Assembly: GCA_002102555.1 (NCBI GenBank)
Contig: MCFL01000328.1
Location: 1 to 25,852, forward strand
Source of the DNA: Catenaria anguillulae PL171
Lineage: Eukaryota; Blastocladiomycota; Blastocladiomycetes; Blastocladiales; Catenariaceae
Length of the DNA: 25,852 nt
Direction of reading: 5' to 3'
A model generated the notes under the pieces. It was not told the DNA's origin, searched no databases, and saw nothing but the letters and a program-made list of their open reading frames with translations. Below are positions 1 to 11,866 of this stretch, in pieces (the first letter of the stretch is position 1; each line of letters opens with the position of its first letter). Position numbers and translations under genes: made by a program.

Positions 1-868
1 GCGGCTCTTCAACCGCTCGACCCAACCATTGCTTTTCCGCACGCCGACCCAGACACGGTTAGCAATCCGGCACTGGTAGCCATTTCAACCATTTATCCGG
101 GTGTCGTGCTCGTCGCGTGGGCATGGAAATGCAAGTTTAGCCTGCGCCAGGGGGTGTATGCATTGAATGCCTTGTTGGTTGCTGTGACGTGGACAATGAT
201 GGCGACCGACTTGTTGAAGGTGATTATTGGCCGGCTGCGGCCGGATTTCTTGGATCGGTGCAAGCCCGTACAGGATGCGTCGGTTGTTGGCGGGTGGAGG
301 TGTACTGGGGAAAAGAAGTTGGTAGATGGAGGAGGGTCTCGTTTCCCTCGGGACACACATCCCGTACGTCCATGTCCTCTTGCTATCGTAAACATGAGGC
401 TGTTGAAGACTTATCGCGGGTCCTCGTTCGTACACTTGTAGTCACATTTTCGGGCGGCTTCTTCCTTGTCCTGTTCCTTTACCACACGCTCCACCACACC
501 TGCGCCGCAATGCCTGGCTCCGGACTGTCCCTCATCCTTCTCATGGTGCCCGCACTTCTTACGACAGTTTCGGTACGCCTCAGGATACTCACCTCGCTCG
601 CTCTCCTCTTGCATTCCAACATCCACAACTGACAACGTTCGCCTACTGCATCCGCACAGCGCCTCACCGACTACCGCCACCACCCAGAAGACGTGATTGC
701 CGGTGCACTGCTCGGCATGGTCCTGTCCTGGTACTGGTATCGGACTTACTTTACGACGCCGTCGCACTGCCACGCGTCACGAGCGGGACCCTTGGTGCAC
801 CCGTGTTGGATGTCGAGGAGCGCAGCGAGGTGCCGCAGACTCATGCCTCGCGGGACTCTGTTTTGTAA
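1..868 (+). CDS. PAP2-family lipid phosphate phosphatase (DPP1/LPP-like), 5' end outside window
   Basis: Integral-membrane phosphatase that removes phosphate from phosphatidate, diacylglycerol pyrophosphate or sphingoid-base phosphates. All three family motifs are visible: KVIIGRLRP (K-x6-RP, nt about 217-243), SFPSGHTS (339-362) and SRLTDYRHHPEDV (from 570, across a splice). Hydrophobic segments flank them. Two introns fit well: 364-441 (GTACGT...TGTAG) and 573-659 (GTACGC...CACAG); joining across them gives continuous PAP2 sequence. The frame slips twice, near 328-335 just before PSGH and near 750-753 after the last membrane segment. Each slip is repaired by one missing base, and the second gives a tail that ends with TAA at 866-868. 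Without that correction the frame would run to 941. Position 1 is already inside the coding region. The family is clear; the substrate is inferred only. Confidence 0.85.
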
Positions 869-1186
869 ATTTGTTTTCGGCCCTGGTTGCATGCCTGGGG
901 CTGTGTGTTTGTTTGGTCGGCTCCGGCCATTTGTGTTTTAGACGCAATAGCATCCATCGTTCATCGCGGTCACAGGCGGTTCTGTTGCACATGTGAGTCG
1001 GTGGCTCGTAGCGTGGGCGCTTCGAAAGACCGCGAGGTTTCTCAACATTTATGTCAGTTGAATAGGGCAATATTGTTAAGTTGCCATAAACCAGTAAGTA
1101 GAAGCAACTTTGAAGACTGCAATTCGATCCTCGTCGTCCATCCCAGACACCTCACTCGCGGCTCGCTCGGTCGCTCGCAAGCTTGC
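869..1186. other. Short convergent spacer between the PAP2 and GMPPA genes
   Basis: The 3' ends of the two convergent genes face each other here. I see no coding exon, tRNA or canonical AATAAA signal. If the uncorrected PAP2 frame were used, its coding region would extend to 941. Confidence 0.5.
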
Positions 1187-2708
1187 TCACATCAAGATAT
1201 CATCCCTGTACGACGACTTGAGCTCCTTGTGTGGCAACACCAAACAATTGCGAATAATCACCTCGTCGGCCACCTTGACCTCATGCCCTGGTTTTGAAAA
1301 ATGCAAGTGAAATCATGGTCAGTATCCGTTTTCGTATCGAGTAGGTCCGCTGACCGCAACACACCAATGACTGCCGCAGCCTGCGTCTTGTGCCCCTTGA
1401 GCATCAACTTTTGCATAACGCCATCACCTGGCTGGCCCTCGATGCGGGTCCATTTGCCAATCTTTGAGTTCCACCCAATGACGGCATACAGAATGCACGC
1501 ATTAGCGCGAATCTCGACGCCATCGAGAATGATGGCTTCTTTGACACGCACGCCGGGCCCAATGGATGCGCGCGGGCCAATCGACACGTTGGGTCCAATC
1601 TATCACACATGCCCGTTTCGGTCAGCATGTGACATACGGGAAAAAAAATTAGCAGAAACAAGACAAACCATACCTTAGCCGTGGGATGAATCTGTGCACT
1701 TGGATGAATCGACACGGCGCCCACAATAAACGGTCCCTTTGCCGTCTCTGCACACACCGACCCGGACCGCTTGCGCTTGTTATGCTGGAGAACAAGCGAG
1801 TTAACGGGCACAGCCGACGTGGCCGTCTTCATTTGCGTCCAAAACTCGCTCGTTTCAAACGCAAACACCTTGCCCGATCCTGCCAGTTCGCGCAGCACAT
1901 CGAGCTCGAGCCGCAGCTTGCCGTCGGCCGCGGTTGAGTCGGCTGCCGACGACGACGAGCCGGCGCCAATCAGCGAGTCGACCGACGGCGAGGTGGACAG
2001 CGAGAGCGAACCGGCAGAGGCTTCGAGGGCAGCGGCAGCGGCCGCAGCGGCTTGACGCGACTTGCGGATGGATTCAAGCACGTCAAAGACGGCCACGTCA
2101 AACAGGTAAATGCCGCCATTGATGAGGTCCGAGATGAAGAATTCGGGCTTTTCCACATAGTGCACGACCTCGGCCGTCGCGGGATCCGTCACCACGCACC
2201 CGTACCGCTGCGTGGTCTCGGCAGGCACGCGCGCCGTCAGGATGGTACACAGCGGCAAGGGCGTGGCGGGCCCCTGGGCGGCCGCGGCCTTTGTCTTTGC
2301 CAGGTGAAACTCGAGCATGGCTTGCAGGGGCGTGCCCGAGCAAATGTCCGAGTGCAGCACAAACACATGGGACGGGTTGCCGCGCAGAATCTCGTCGCGG
2401 AAGTGGTAGATGCCGCCGGCCGTGCCGAGCGCCTGGTACTCGCGCAGGTAGCGCACGTTGAGCGAGGGCAGGTCGGTCGACACGCGGTCCAGGAAGGGCG
2501 CAAAGACTTGGTCGTCGAAAAAGCCCACGATGAAGATGTCGCGCAGGCCAGGCACGTCGGCGAGTGCGGCGAGATGGTGGTACAGCAGCGGCTGGCCGGC
2601 GATCGGGAAGAGCGGTTTGGGGCAATTGAGCGACAACGGGCGGAAGCGGGTGCCGCGCGAGGGCCCGCCGACGAGGATGACGGCTTTGACAGAGTTTGGT
2701 GTGGTCAT
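1187..2708 (-). CDS. GMPPA: Mannose-1-phosphate guanylyltransferase, alpha (GMPPA) type
   Basis: Nucleotidyltransferase-fold protein with a C-terminal left-handed beta-helix, of the GDP-mannose pyrophosphorylase alpha type. In animals GMPPA is the regulatory partner of catalytic GMPPB. The start is ATG at 2708, giving MTTPNSVKAVILVGG; an in-frame ATG at 2753 would add 15 residues but fits the family less well. The nucleotide-binding signature is GGPSRGTRFRPLS with PKPLFP following, the alpha rather than the beta form. Other landmarks are YLREYQALGTAGGIYHFRD, HYVEKPEFFISDLINGGIY and the hexapeptide stretch IGPNVSIGPRASIGPG. Three exons: 2708-1674, 1599-1365 and 1287-1187, with introns of 74 and 77 nt. 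The last exon ends PHKELKSSYRDDILM. Predicted length is 456 aa. An Ala/Ser-rich insert sits between the catalytic domain and the helix. It converges on the PAP2 gene and diverges from the Medusa-like gene. Confidence 0.93.
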
Positions 2709-3860
2709 TTTAGGATGTGTTACGTGACTATGTCTGTCCATTGAGTTTGGCATCGATGTGACAGATTGGTCACTGTCACGGTGGGTGGCGAGATGGGCGA
2801 CGCCCAGCTCAGGGCCTCAGGCTCAGCTTCGAAGTTGAGGGCGTCAAGGTGGACGCGTTGAATCGGCGACCCGTACACTACACGATTTTGCCGATCACAT
2901 TCCATTCATCTGGCTGTGGATTGCCTTGGAATTCGGCACTCCGAGTCGTATGATAGTCGCGGGGAATCAGTTGTGTAGAAATGTTCGGTTTGCTTGTCGT
3001 GTGCAAATGCACAGAAAAGAAAAGTACGAAAGCCATTCGACCGCATTGTCGCATCGGTTGGCCATGGGTAGCTTGATCCGCACAGCCGGTTGACGACGAA
3101 AACCCACCGGCTAATGGCGAGAAGTTGGGCCTGGCGCTTTCAGACTCACATTGTCAGAATCCAATGTGCGCTACTAACTTAGTGGTCTGGATCAAAGGGA
3201 CGGGACAGGAAGTCCAGGATTCAAACCCAACCGTGATCAGGACAAAGTGGAGCTAAAGCGTGGCAACCCCAAACCCAAGACGCGATCAAAGTGTCTCACT
3301 CTCATGTTTTTTGTTCGGGCAACAAGAAGCGGACCTTGATAGCAACGATACATACGGCGTTTGCAGCACATACAGTACAGTGAAAATGAAAGCTAATTTG
3401 AACCTTCTATTCAAGAGGGGAAAGCAGGACACTGGATAGGCCGATCAGTCGATGCGCTGCTTCGAGGCTGGACCTGTCGCGACGCTGGACTTGGAGTCTG
3501 AGGCGCTGGCTTTGGCTTTGGCTTTGGCTCAGGCCAAACGAGAATGGCAACGAAATCCAGGCAATTAAGAAACTGACGTCACAGAGCGATATGTACTCGA
3601 TCACAGAAGTTCATGTGCTGGGCACGCCAGTCCGGCCACACCACGCTCTCTTATGTGTGGGTCACCCACCACCCACCCACTCCCACCGTGACGCTTGGGG
3701 ATATTGGACACCCTCCCTCCACACCCACACAGCCTCAAAGTCGAAGTCGAGCTCGCTCCTTTCAGTTGTCTTTGCTCCATCCTCGCCTGGCCTTGCGTCG
3801 ACTTGCTGTGTTTGCTCTTCTCTGCCCTCGTCAGTCAGTCTTCGAGTCTGGGCAATCATC
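2709..3860. promoter_or_regulatory. Divergent intergenic region between GMPPA and the Medusa-like gene
   Basis: This 1.15 kb spacer must hold both promoters. The last 150 nt before 3861 are rich in C and T on the plus strand, as is usual for fungal promoters and 5' leaders. A TACTAAC branch-point-like motif followed by TTAG lies near 3171-3183, but I could not assign it to an intron. No convincing TATA box and no coding exon were found. An in-frame ATG at 3591 could lengthen the downstream protein. Confidence 0.5.
3507..3530. repeat. Short tandem repeat of a TGGCTT-type hexamer
   Basis: About four direct copies of TGGCTT lie in the leader region of the Medusa-like gene, flanked by the related bases GGCGC and CAGGCC. 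It is a small microsatellite-like array with no evident function. Confidence 0.7.
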
Positions 3861-6800
3861 ATGTCGTCCCATTATCATCATCATCGTCCTCCGCATTCCC
3901 CTGTGCCGTATCCGCCGCCATTCCTTGCTCCTCGTGCAACGTTCACCGAAATGCATGGCCATCAAGAGGAACCGCAGTTCCCAGGTCAGCACGACGACTT
4001 TCCGCCCCCACGATCGTCTTCAATTGCCTGGCACACTCAAGCATCGGGGGCATCGGTGCACTACCCTCAAGAAAACAGCCATAACCAGTCGCAATCACAC
4101 ACACAATCGCCCTCACCTGCCCCAATCCCACCGCATCTTCTCATTCACCCGGGTGCCCCTGCCCATCTGTTTGGACATTCGCAACAACACAATTCCATGG
4201 CTCTGTTCAAGCCGGTGCACGCCCAGTTTCTTGTCGATGGCGAGCATGCGGACGACGACCATCAGAGCGGCGACTCGCTCGACGTGATGATGCTGAACGA
4301 CGACGAATGTTCGGCCTCCGAGTCGTTCAACGACTACCAGCAGGGGCCGGCAGCGGCAGATGGTACTTCGTCCTCACTCGCTGATCGGATCCGGGCACAT
4401 GCGCACTTGCTTCAGCCGCCACAATCCGCTCCTGCTCTGTACTCGCCCGATCAACATCAGTATGCCGTGATGCCGCATCATCAACTGGAACATTCGTTCG
4501 ATCGCAATGGAGCCGGCAACACGGGAACCAGCAGCAGTTGTATCTCGTCGCCGAGCGTCAGTGCCGAGTATCAATCCATGCTGGCATCCAATGGTGCTCA
4601 TCAGCAGTATTCCCATGATCAACAGCAGTCTTTCCCCCAATCTGACATGACAGGGTGCGTTCGTTCTGTTCCGACTCCTTCATCCCACTTTTCCGTTTCC
4701 CATGCCGCACGCGCTGATCATATGCTTGCCCAAACATTCCCTACCGACATCATCATGTTACTCTTCCCAGCTCACACAATGACTTGCGCTGCAAATCACC
4801 CCCCGCATCCTACTCGCACGAAACCCAACCCGATGAAGTTTCCTCAGGCCTCAGCTCGGCGCCATCCTCGCCCACACCGCCCGGCACTGCCTTTGACGAC
4901 GATGAGTTTGACCCCGATATTGCTTCCGACAATGCCGACGATGACGACGACGAGTTTCAACCCCCGGGATCCCGCCAACGACGACGCCAACGGCAACGGC
5001 AACGGCAACGCCGGCGTCGCTGTCAGCAGCAGCCCTCGTTATTCAAGCGACAACGTCCAACAAGTCCGGTATCTCACCACGTTACCGCGTTGAACCGATC
5101 AGCTTCAGCTTCTGCGTCGTCATCATTGCCTCATCATGCACCTAGCCGCTCGTCTGGCTCGGCCGCGTATGACCGCGTGTACTCGTCGCCGCCGTCGCTG
5201 ATCCACGCTTCCGGGTCGGAAACGTCGGCCGCCATGGCGCTCAGACGGTTGGCAACCGAACATCGACGGGAATCAACGAGCCGCGAGTCGATGCAAGGGG
5301 ATTACCATGGGCTCGACCTGGGTGATCAGCAGCAGGAGCATGGAATGGCCGAGACTATTGACACTGGTCATCAAGAGCTCATCGACAATAGTCATAATGC
5401 CAACAGCGATGACGGCGACGACGGACCCATCATGATGCTCTCCCGATCCCCGTCCCCTGCAACCCCACCTCCGGCCACGATTGCACTCGCCTCATCAACA
5501 AGCGACGCGCTGCTCACGGACCCGCCGTCACTCACGTACCTGCGCGCGCTGTCGCCATCCGACACCAGACCGGTTGCGGCAGAAAACACCAGCGACGACC
5601 AAACACGTCCACTGTCGCCGCTCTTGCATCACGAGCGCACATCCAGCACCCACCATGTGCCGCCATCGTCCGCGCCCATGACCGCCCCTCCAGCGGCTGC
5701 AACTGACTCGAATCGTTCGCCCGCCCGCCCCGCGCACATTGCGGGCCAAGTCGAGTTTGACGCCCTGGACGACGACGATTTGGAGGATCTGGATGACGTT
5801 GGCGAGGCTACCATCAATGCGCACGGCCCACCTTCGAAACGAGCGACTGTGGCGCTGCATCATCCCGTGGTCGATGGACACATTGCAATGGCAGACGCCG
5901 GTACCGCAGGGGTGGCCGCGGACTTGTTGAGTTCGGCGCCACAGCCGCAACGACGCGCGTCAGCGGTTGTTGCGGCTGCTGCAGTAGCGGCGGCGGCGGC
6001 CGATTTGGGCGATGACGAAGACGACGACGAAGATATGGATGTGGATGAGTACCATCACCAGGGCGATGGCGACGAAGATGAAGAGGATGACGACGACGAC
6101 GACGACGACGATGAGTACGGTCGCCGGCGTCCATCAGCCGCCTCGGCAGATCACCCCGCCAGAGGCAACCCATCTGCATCCACGCAACCGCTTGCAGAAC
6201 CCGCAACACCCACCGTTCGCGCGAGCGGCAGGGGCGGCCGGCGCGGCGCGCGCGCACGCATCAACTCGACGGGCGGACACGGCGGCAACGCAACTGCCGA
6301 TGACTGGACCGTCCAATTCACATCGCCGCTCACCTCGGTGACCGAGGGCTGGTCGCAAGCCGAATTCAACTCTGCCAAACGTCGACTCGTCCGGCTTTCC
6401 ACGGCCATTGACTGGGACGCACGTATCATCAGCATTACCCCGCATGTGGTGCGCATGGCAGAGTACAATCCAAATGCGGGTACACCCGCGGGTCACGGCC
6501 CGCTTGTTTCGTGTATCTGGTGGGCCGAGCGCAACGGGTGGTACATGACGAGCGTGGATTACATTCGCATGATGGAGGGCATGGTCAAGAAGCGGTTTTC
6601 CATTGACGAGAAGAATCGCATTCGCAGGAACATGGAAACGTTCCGGCCAGTCGCTGTGCACAAGCCCAGGAGCGAGAATGCGCAAGGGGCCAGGTTTTTC
6701 AGGACGGTGATGCAGTTTGGGGATCCAAAGCCCAGGAAGATCGAAAAGGATATCAAGGTGTTTCGCTGGAATGTGTTGGAGGACGGCATCATCAAGCTGG

Positions 6801-9670
6801 TGACCAAATGGGTGCGTCTTTGTCAAGATTTCCGTCGTCGTTTGGGAGGCAGTTGTATGTTACTGACCATGGCGATGTGCATTCACACACAGAGCTTGCG
6901 CAAGTCGGACTTGCTCGATCCCAACGCCCAAGTCGAGGCACCGGCTACTGCGGCTGCTGCCGCCGCCGCCGCAGGTCCTGCTGCAGATCACCCACGGCTG
7001 ACTGCCCCGGCTGCCGGCGCCGCAGCTCGCAATAACTTTGACCGCGACAACTCGCCACTTTCGTCGCCACCTCCATCGGACCCACCCGCTCCCGCGGGCA
7101 CGGCCAACAACTCGCCGCGCATTGGCGACAACCCGCATACGCAACTCCCGCCGCCGCCGGGTTCGGTTCCTGCCGCGGCAACACGCGCGCAACAACTCGC
7201 GCTCCAGCGCGTCAGTACGGCCATGGCCTTGGAATCCGCCACTGGCAGCCGGCAACGGACAGAGACGGGCGATACGTCATTGTCGACTGTTTACACGGCC
7301 AACTTGCTCTCATCCCCCGAAATGAGAGTGGGGAGGTGTCGGGCGAATACGAGCGGAAACGCAGCGGCGGCAGACAGAGGCACGGCTGGCTCAAGGTTGC
7401 GTGGCGTTGCGAGTTCACCGTTGGTCGGCGGTGGCAACCCCTCTGGAAGGCAAAGGACAATGACCAGCTACTCGCATCTGTCGGCCGTGAGCGAGCTCGA
7501 TTCGATTTTAGGGTTGGCAGACCAGTTTGCAACGGGGCATCATCATCATAACCCGCGCCAACGTGTCGTGTACGCGTCGTATTCGCAACCAATGTCACCG
7601 ATCTTGAGTTCGGCGCAACCGAGGACCAGGGCAAGCACGATCGCATTGCCCACGAGTCCCTCGGTCAGTCGTGATCCAACGGCCGTGGCACTGCTTGAGG
7701 ACAGTGCTTCGCTTGCGCATTTGCGGACAAGGGCTGAGACGGGCGAAACGGTCGTGTTACCAAGCCCCACGTTGCATTTGCCGCCGCCCGTGCGGTTGCC
7801 ATCGAGGGAACAATTGGACGTGGCACCGGTTTTTGATGACAGTGTGCGGCCGAATCAACATCATGAGCGCATGTCGCGGCTCCGTAATCCGTCTCTGGTC
7901 GAGGCCGCCGCGTGGGACCCGCATTCGCAGGATTATCACATGCCCTTCTATCCAGCACCGACAACCTATGGCCCGAACGGACTTGGGCGCGATCACGGAG
8001 CCGCTGCAAGCCAACGCGACAACCAGGACTTGGCTGAACCCATGGCCATTTTCCCGCCGCCTCCTATCCTGCAATTTCATGAGCACTACCTTCGCCGTCC
8101 CCGGTCTGAATCTCCGTCTGATGATCCCATGGACTTGGACCTGCCGCCACCCTCGATCCTGCGCCAGCAACAACAACAACTGCCAATGCCCGATCCGCGG
8201 TCCGAGCACGAGGACATCTTCAGCGACATTTACCCAAATGGTGGCGGCGCGGCGGCCGCAAGACCCGCCGACCTGGCACCACCCGCTCCATCGTTTGCCG
8301 AGAACCTCTTGGCCAGTGACGATGCGGCCTTGTTTTCGGACGACGCGTTTTTCGCCGAGTCCATTCTGCCGACAAGTGATGTGGGTGGCGGTGGCGGTGT
8401 GGATGAGTTGCCAGATCCGCTGGCCGTCTTCTTGTCGCAGTCGCAATCTCAGTCGACCGCGGCGGCGTTTGGTGGGTCGCAGTTGGATGATGTGACCACA
8501 GGACCCACGGGCACAGCCTACGGGTTGGGGATTTCGAGGTGCGGGTCCGAGGTGACGACAAGGACGGCGACCGCGGGTGAGGATCCGTTGATGGCGTACC
8601 TGGACTCGCAGCGACAGTTGCACGAGCATTCACGCGTCATGTCTGCGGGCAACGAACTATCCATGGGTGACGATACGTTCAACAACGACGGTACTATTGG
8701 TGGCGAGCAGTACGAAAGCACCAACAAGAGCCAATTTTCCATTCCCCCGCTGTCCATGACGGCTAGACGGTCGGCCGCGGCTCCACCGCCCCTCAACCTG
8801 CAATCTGGGACAGCAGCAATCTTGCCCGTACACTCGACCTTCTCGCCGCATCCAGTCAATCGCGATCTCCCTCTGACTCCCGCACGGACTCCAGCTCACC
8901 CGTACTTTCTCGCGCACGAAGCCCAGCACCGATCCGCAACATACTCGCACACGTCGCGCCCGACCGTTGCCGAGCTTGACCTTGTCATGGATCCGCACGG
9001 TAACGTGTTTGCCATTGCGCCCGTCAACAGTTCCGCCGTTGCCTCGCTGTCGGTGAATCCCGCAGGCATTGCTGCCGCCACGGCCGCCATTGTCCCGCCT
9101 TCTGGCGCGTGGATCCCCATGTCGCCGCCGCAGTCGGCAATGGTGGGCCAGTCGGCGTTTGGCGAGCGAGTGCATTCGTGGTCGGCCTTGACACGGCCCA
9201 ACGAGTCGCCTGCCGTGTATCGTGGATCCACATCGTCGCAGCAGCCAGAAGTGTTGACGCCCATGTCGCCGCAGTTTCCCACAGTGTACCAGCAGCCGAT
9301 TTCGCCGTTGAATGTGCCGTATGTGAACGGCTTGTTGGATAATGGGTCGCATGCCGTGGCGGCATTCACGCCGCTGGCGAATGGGTTTGCCGCGCCGGCG
9401 CCAGGGTCATTCGAGGGCAGCAGCGACGAGTCGCTGACACCGATCTTGATGTCGGGTCGATCCTCGTTCGCGGCCGCAGACGTTCCAAATTTGTTGTGCC
9501 TGGGTGGAGGCGACGTTTCGGCGGCATTTGACGCGGTTGCAGCAACGGCTGCGGCCATGACGCACCAGCATCAAGGCGCAAGCGACGAGGTGAACTTGTA
9601 TGGCAATGCGGTTGGTGGGTTTCCCGATTCGGGTCGCGGCCGGACGAGCGATTCGTACCAAGACGAGTGA
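3861..9670 (+). CDS. Medusa (MedA)-like fungal developmental regulator, very large
   Basis: Likely nuclear regulator. The conserved core at about residues 780-950 matches the domain of Aspergillus MedA, Fusarium Ren1 and Magnaporthe Acr1: SCIWWAERNGWYMTSVDYIR, RFSIDEKNRIRRNMETFRP, FFRTVMQFGDPKPRKIEKD and IKVFRWNVLEDGIIKLVTKW. These factors control conidium development and adhesion in filamentous fungi. Three exons: 3861-4654, 4771-6811 and 6893-9670. The introns are GTGCGT...CCCAG (116 nt) and GTGCGT...ACACAG (81 nt), and the phases agree. Predicted length is 1870 aa, much longer than the MedA proteins I know. The rest is low complexity: a His/Pro-rich start, an Arg/Gln repeat near 331-351, an acidic Asp/Glu tract near 677-714, Ala runs and Gln runs. 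The start at 3861 was chosen because the upstream frame (from 3591) reads like leader sequence. The C-terminal 900 residues match no family I recognise. Confidence 0.85.
6089..6109 (+). repeat. GAC trinucleotide repeat inside the acidic tract of the Medusa-like gene
   Basis: Seven perfect GAC codons, followed by GAT GAG, encode the core of an Asp-rich stretch. Such triplet arrays are prone to length change and could vary between strains. Confidence 0.8.
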
Positions 9671-11127
9671 GTCCACCATTGTCCACTCTTTTCTTTTTCA
9701 CTCTGAACATCATTCGATACCAATGTCTTTCTTGATTCTTCATTGAACACTCTCCTTATCCCGCCTCGGCACTTTTGGCCTCGACTACTCCACACGCATT
9801 GCCCCCCCATCGATGATCCGTCATTCTTTGGCTGTGTCGGACACCGCCAGGTTTTTGGATGTTTTGATCCCATTTCTCATGTCATTTGACCCACCGTATT
9901 GTTCTGTCGACTGGTCCAAGATTTATTGCCATATCCCCATCCCTCGTCATTCCTATCCCATTCCTCTCCGTCTCTTCTCTTGTTTGTACATGGGCCGCTC
10001 AAGAAACCCATTCATTTACACACATCTCACTCATCGTCATCATTTTCTGCTCACTCACTGTGTGGCCGCGAGTGTTTTCGTTTCTTCTCTCCTTTTGTCT
10101 TTTTGCGCATGGCACACGTGGCCATTGCTTGGGATCTTTTGCCGCATCTTGCCTCTTGGGTGTTCATTTCTTCTTTTCTTGTCTGTACACCGTGGTTGTT
10201 TTTTATCAGGTTGATGAGACATCTCCAACAACGGGTCTCAAGTTCACACTTGAATGTAACCTATATCGTTCCAAAAGACATCGCGTCCAACTTTTATGCG
10301 AATGTTGGCCTGGCAGTCGGTTGGACACAGGCGATATCGCATCCCTAATACCCATCTTCCCGTGCCAAACCCGCCCAACCCGCCCAACGAATGAGCAAGT
10401 GACCTCCGGCAATCGTCACTCTGATACTGCAATGTGCCCGTCCAATGCGCTCCACAAACAAACAGATCTGGTCAGTCATCATCATGACGGACTGACGTTA
10501 CCGCAACTCGTACATTTTGGCAGCCTCATGGGCTATCATTACCACCCCCAAGTCTGCTCTTCGGACAGCGTGTGCGGGTCGGTCAATGTACACGCGACCT
10601 GTGAGCTGCCATGAAGAAGAAGTGAAGCCATTTCAATACTGTGATAAACTTTGCCTTACTGCCCAAACCCGGTGTCATCCAGCAGTTGGTGTCTTTGCCT
10701 CTAGTCGCACCGTCCCTTCTTCTCTTTCATTCTCGTGGTATCTAGTTGGGAAAGTCGCCGTCATGCTTGTGAGCTCAAGGGGTCCCCAAGCCTTGAGTTC
10801 TCTGACTTGCGAAATTCACGTTGATGCTCGCTAGGATTGTGTTTCTCGTGAATCTGAAGGGCACCATCCATCCAACGCAAGCAGCCCCAGCTCATTGCAC
10901 TGCGGTTCCGGTCAGTGAAATGCCTACGGAGAAATATATGCTCACAAAATGGTAGACGAGCCAAGCTGGTTCTCTCGTGGATCTGCCGCTCACTTACGTT
11001 TTTTCCAACGGAGAATGTCATATGATTATTCTTATCACACTGCATTTGAACGAGACAAGCGCGTCAACTTCTGGTGGCGATTCAACAATGAGAATGAGAG
11101 AGAGCAAGACCTTGAAATGTTAACGTT

Positions 11128-11159
11128 GCTGCATGCATGCAGCTGCTGCGCATGCGCAG
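11128..11159. repeat. Two adjacent perfect palindromes
   Basis: GCTGCATGCATGCAGC at 11128-11143 and CTGCGCATGCGCAG at 11146-11159 are each perfectly self-complementary and are separated by two bases. They could be binding sites for dimeric regulators or form cruciforms. No gene starts immediately next to them. Confidence 0.75.
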
Positions 11160-11858
11160 GCCAAGGTGGACCCAGTCAATAAAACGTTTCATTCATCCAG
11201 TGCCGCCGCACGCTGCGCTTTTCGATGAAAGCGCTTGTCACGCGTATATATATAACAGCAACAAATGCGCTGCAAAAAGAACGTAGGTTGCTTCAGATCG
11301 CATATGCATTCGGCAGTGAATCAGGCACGAGAAGCGACTCACCCACCGCTGGCCCGACTTCTTGGCATCCTGTGCATGTGATGGTGCTGCAGACAGGCTG
11401 TGTCTGCCCAAGGGAGCAATCATTTCAACGGCGCCAATGACTATTCCGCCATCGACCTTGGGCCATGGTTTTGGGAAACGGACGCTCGTGCGGACAGTGT
11501 GCCGGGCAACTTGAGTCTTCGCCCCGAACCTCACGACTGGAGCCCTGGGTAGGGTCACATTGCTGCTTATGGGAGTCGATTATCCGCCTCGCAATATGAG
11601 AAAGCATGTGTAACTGGGTCCAATGTCGTCACTGCGAGACATCTCCTTGCGATCCTGCAGAGACAGCAATGCAGAATTCACTCTCACATTCACGAGCATG
11701 CAGAGCTTCATACACCGGCTGCCGCCGCACGGGTCCTCTCTCTGCTGCCACGAGGAGGACCCAGTCCCAGAATCCCCATGCAACATGTGTCGAAAGCGCT
11801 CCCGCGCTCGCAATCCCACGCTCGTGCAGGACGCTAACTCGCCGCCATCTCCTCCAAG

Positions 11859-11866
11859 GTATAAAG
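11859..11866 (+). promoter_or_regulatory. TATA box of the lipase gene
   Basis: GTATAAAG lies about 175 nt upstream of the lipase ATG and is followed by a long C/T-rich leader from about 11870 to 12030. This is a classic fungal core-promoter layout and suggests an inducible gene. Confidence 0.6.

Noticed and set aside
869-941. Extension of the PAP2 gene to the stop at 941
   Set aside because: The alternative frame after about 752 gives a more typical acidic, Ser/Thr-containing tail ending at 868; the longer one is Cys/Arg-rich and unlike the family.
2052-2744. 230-codon plus-strand open frame
   Set aside because: It is antisense to GMPPA exon 1; His/Arg/Gly-rich translation typical of a GC-rich shadow.
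3175-3245. tRNA-like signals (TAGTGGTCTGG and ATTCAAACCC)
   Set aside because: The B-box-like element has an extra base, and I could not fold a cloverleaf with a proper acceptor stem.
6134-6826. 230-codon minus-strand open frame
   Set aside because: It overlaps the conserved core of the Medusa-like gene, which is clearly the real coding sequence.
10471-10498. Small inverted repeat (GTCAGTC...GACTGAC)
   Set aside because: The stem is only seven bases with no T run after it, so it is not convincing as a terminator or structured RNA.
11238-11558. 106-codon minus-strand frame with FPKPWPKVDGGIVIGAVEM
   Set aside because: It looks mildly protein-like, but there is no upstream exon, no family match that I recognise and no supporting context. 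Left unannotated.
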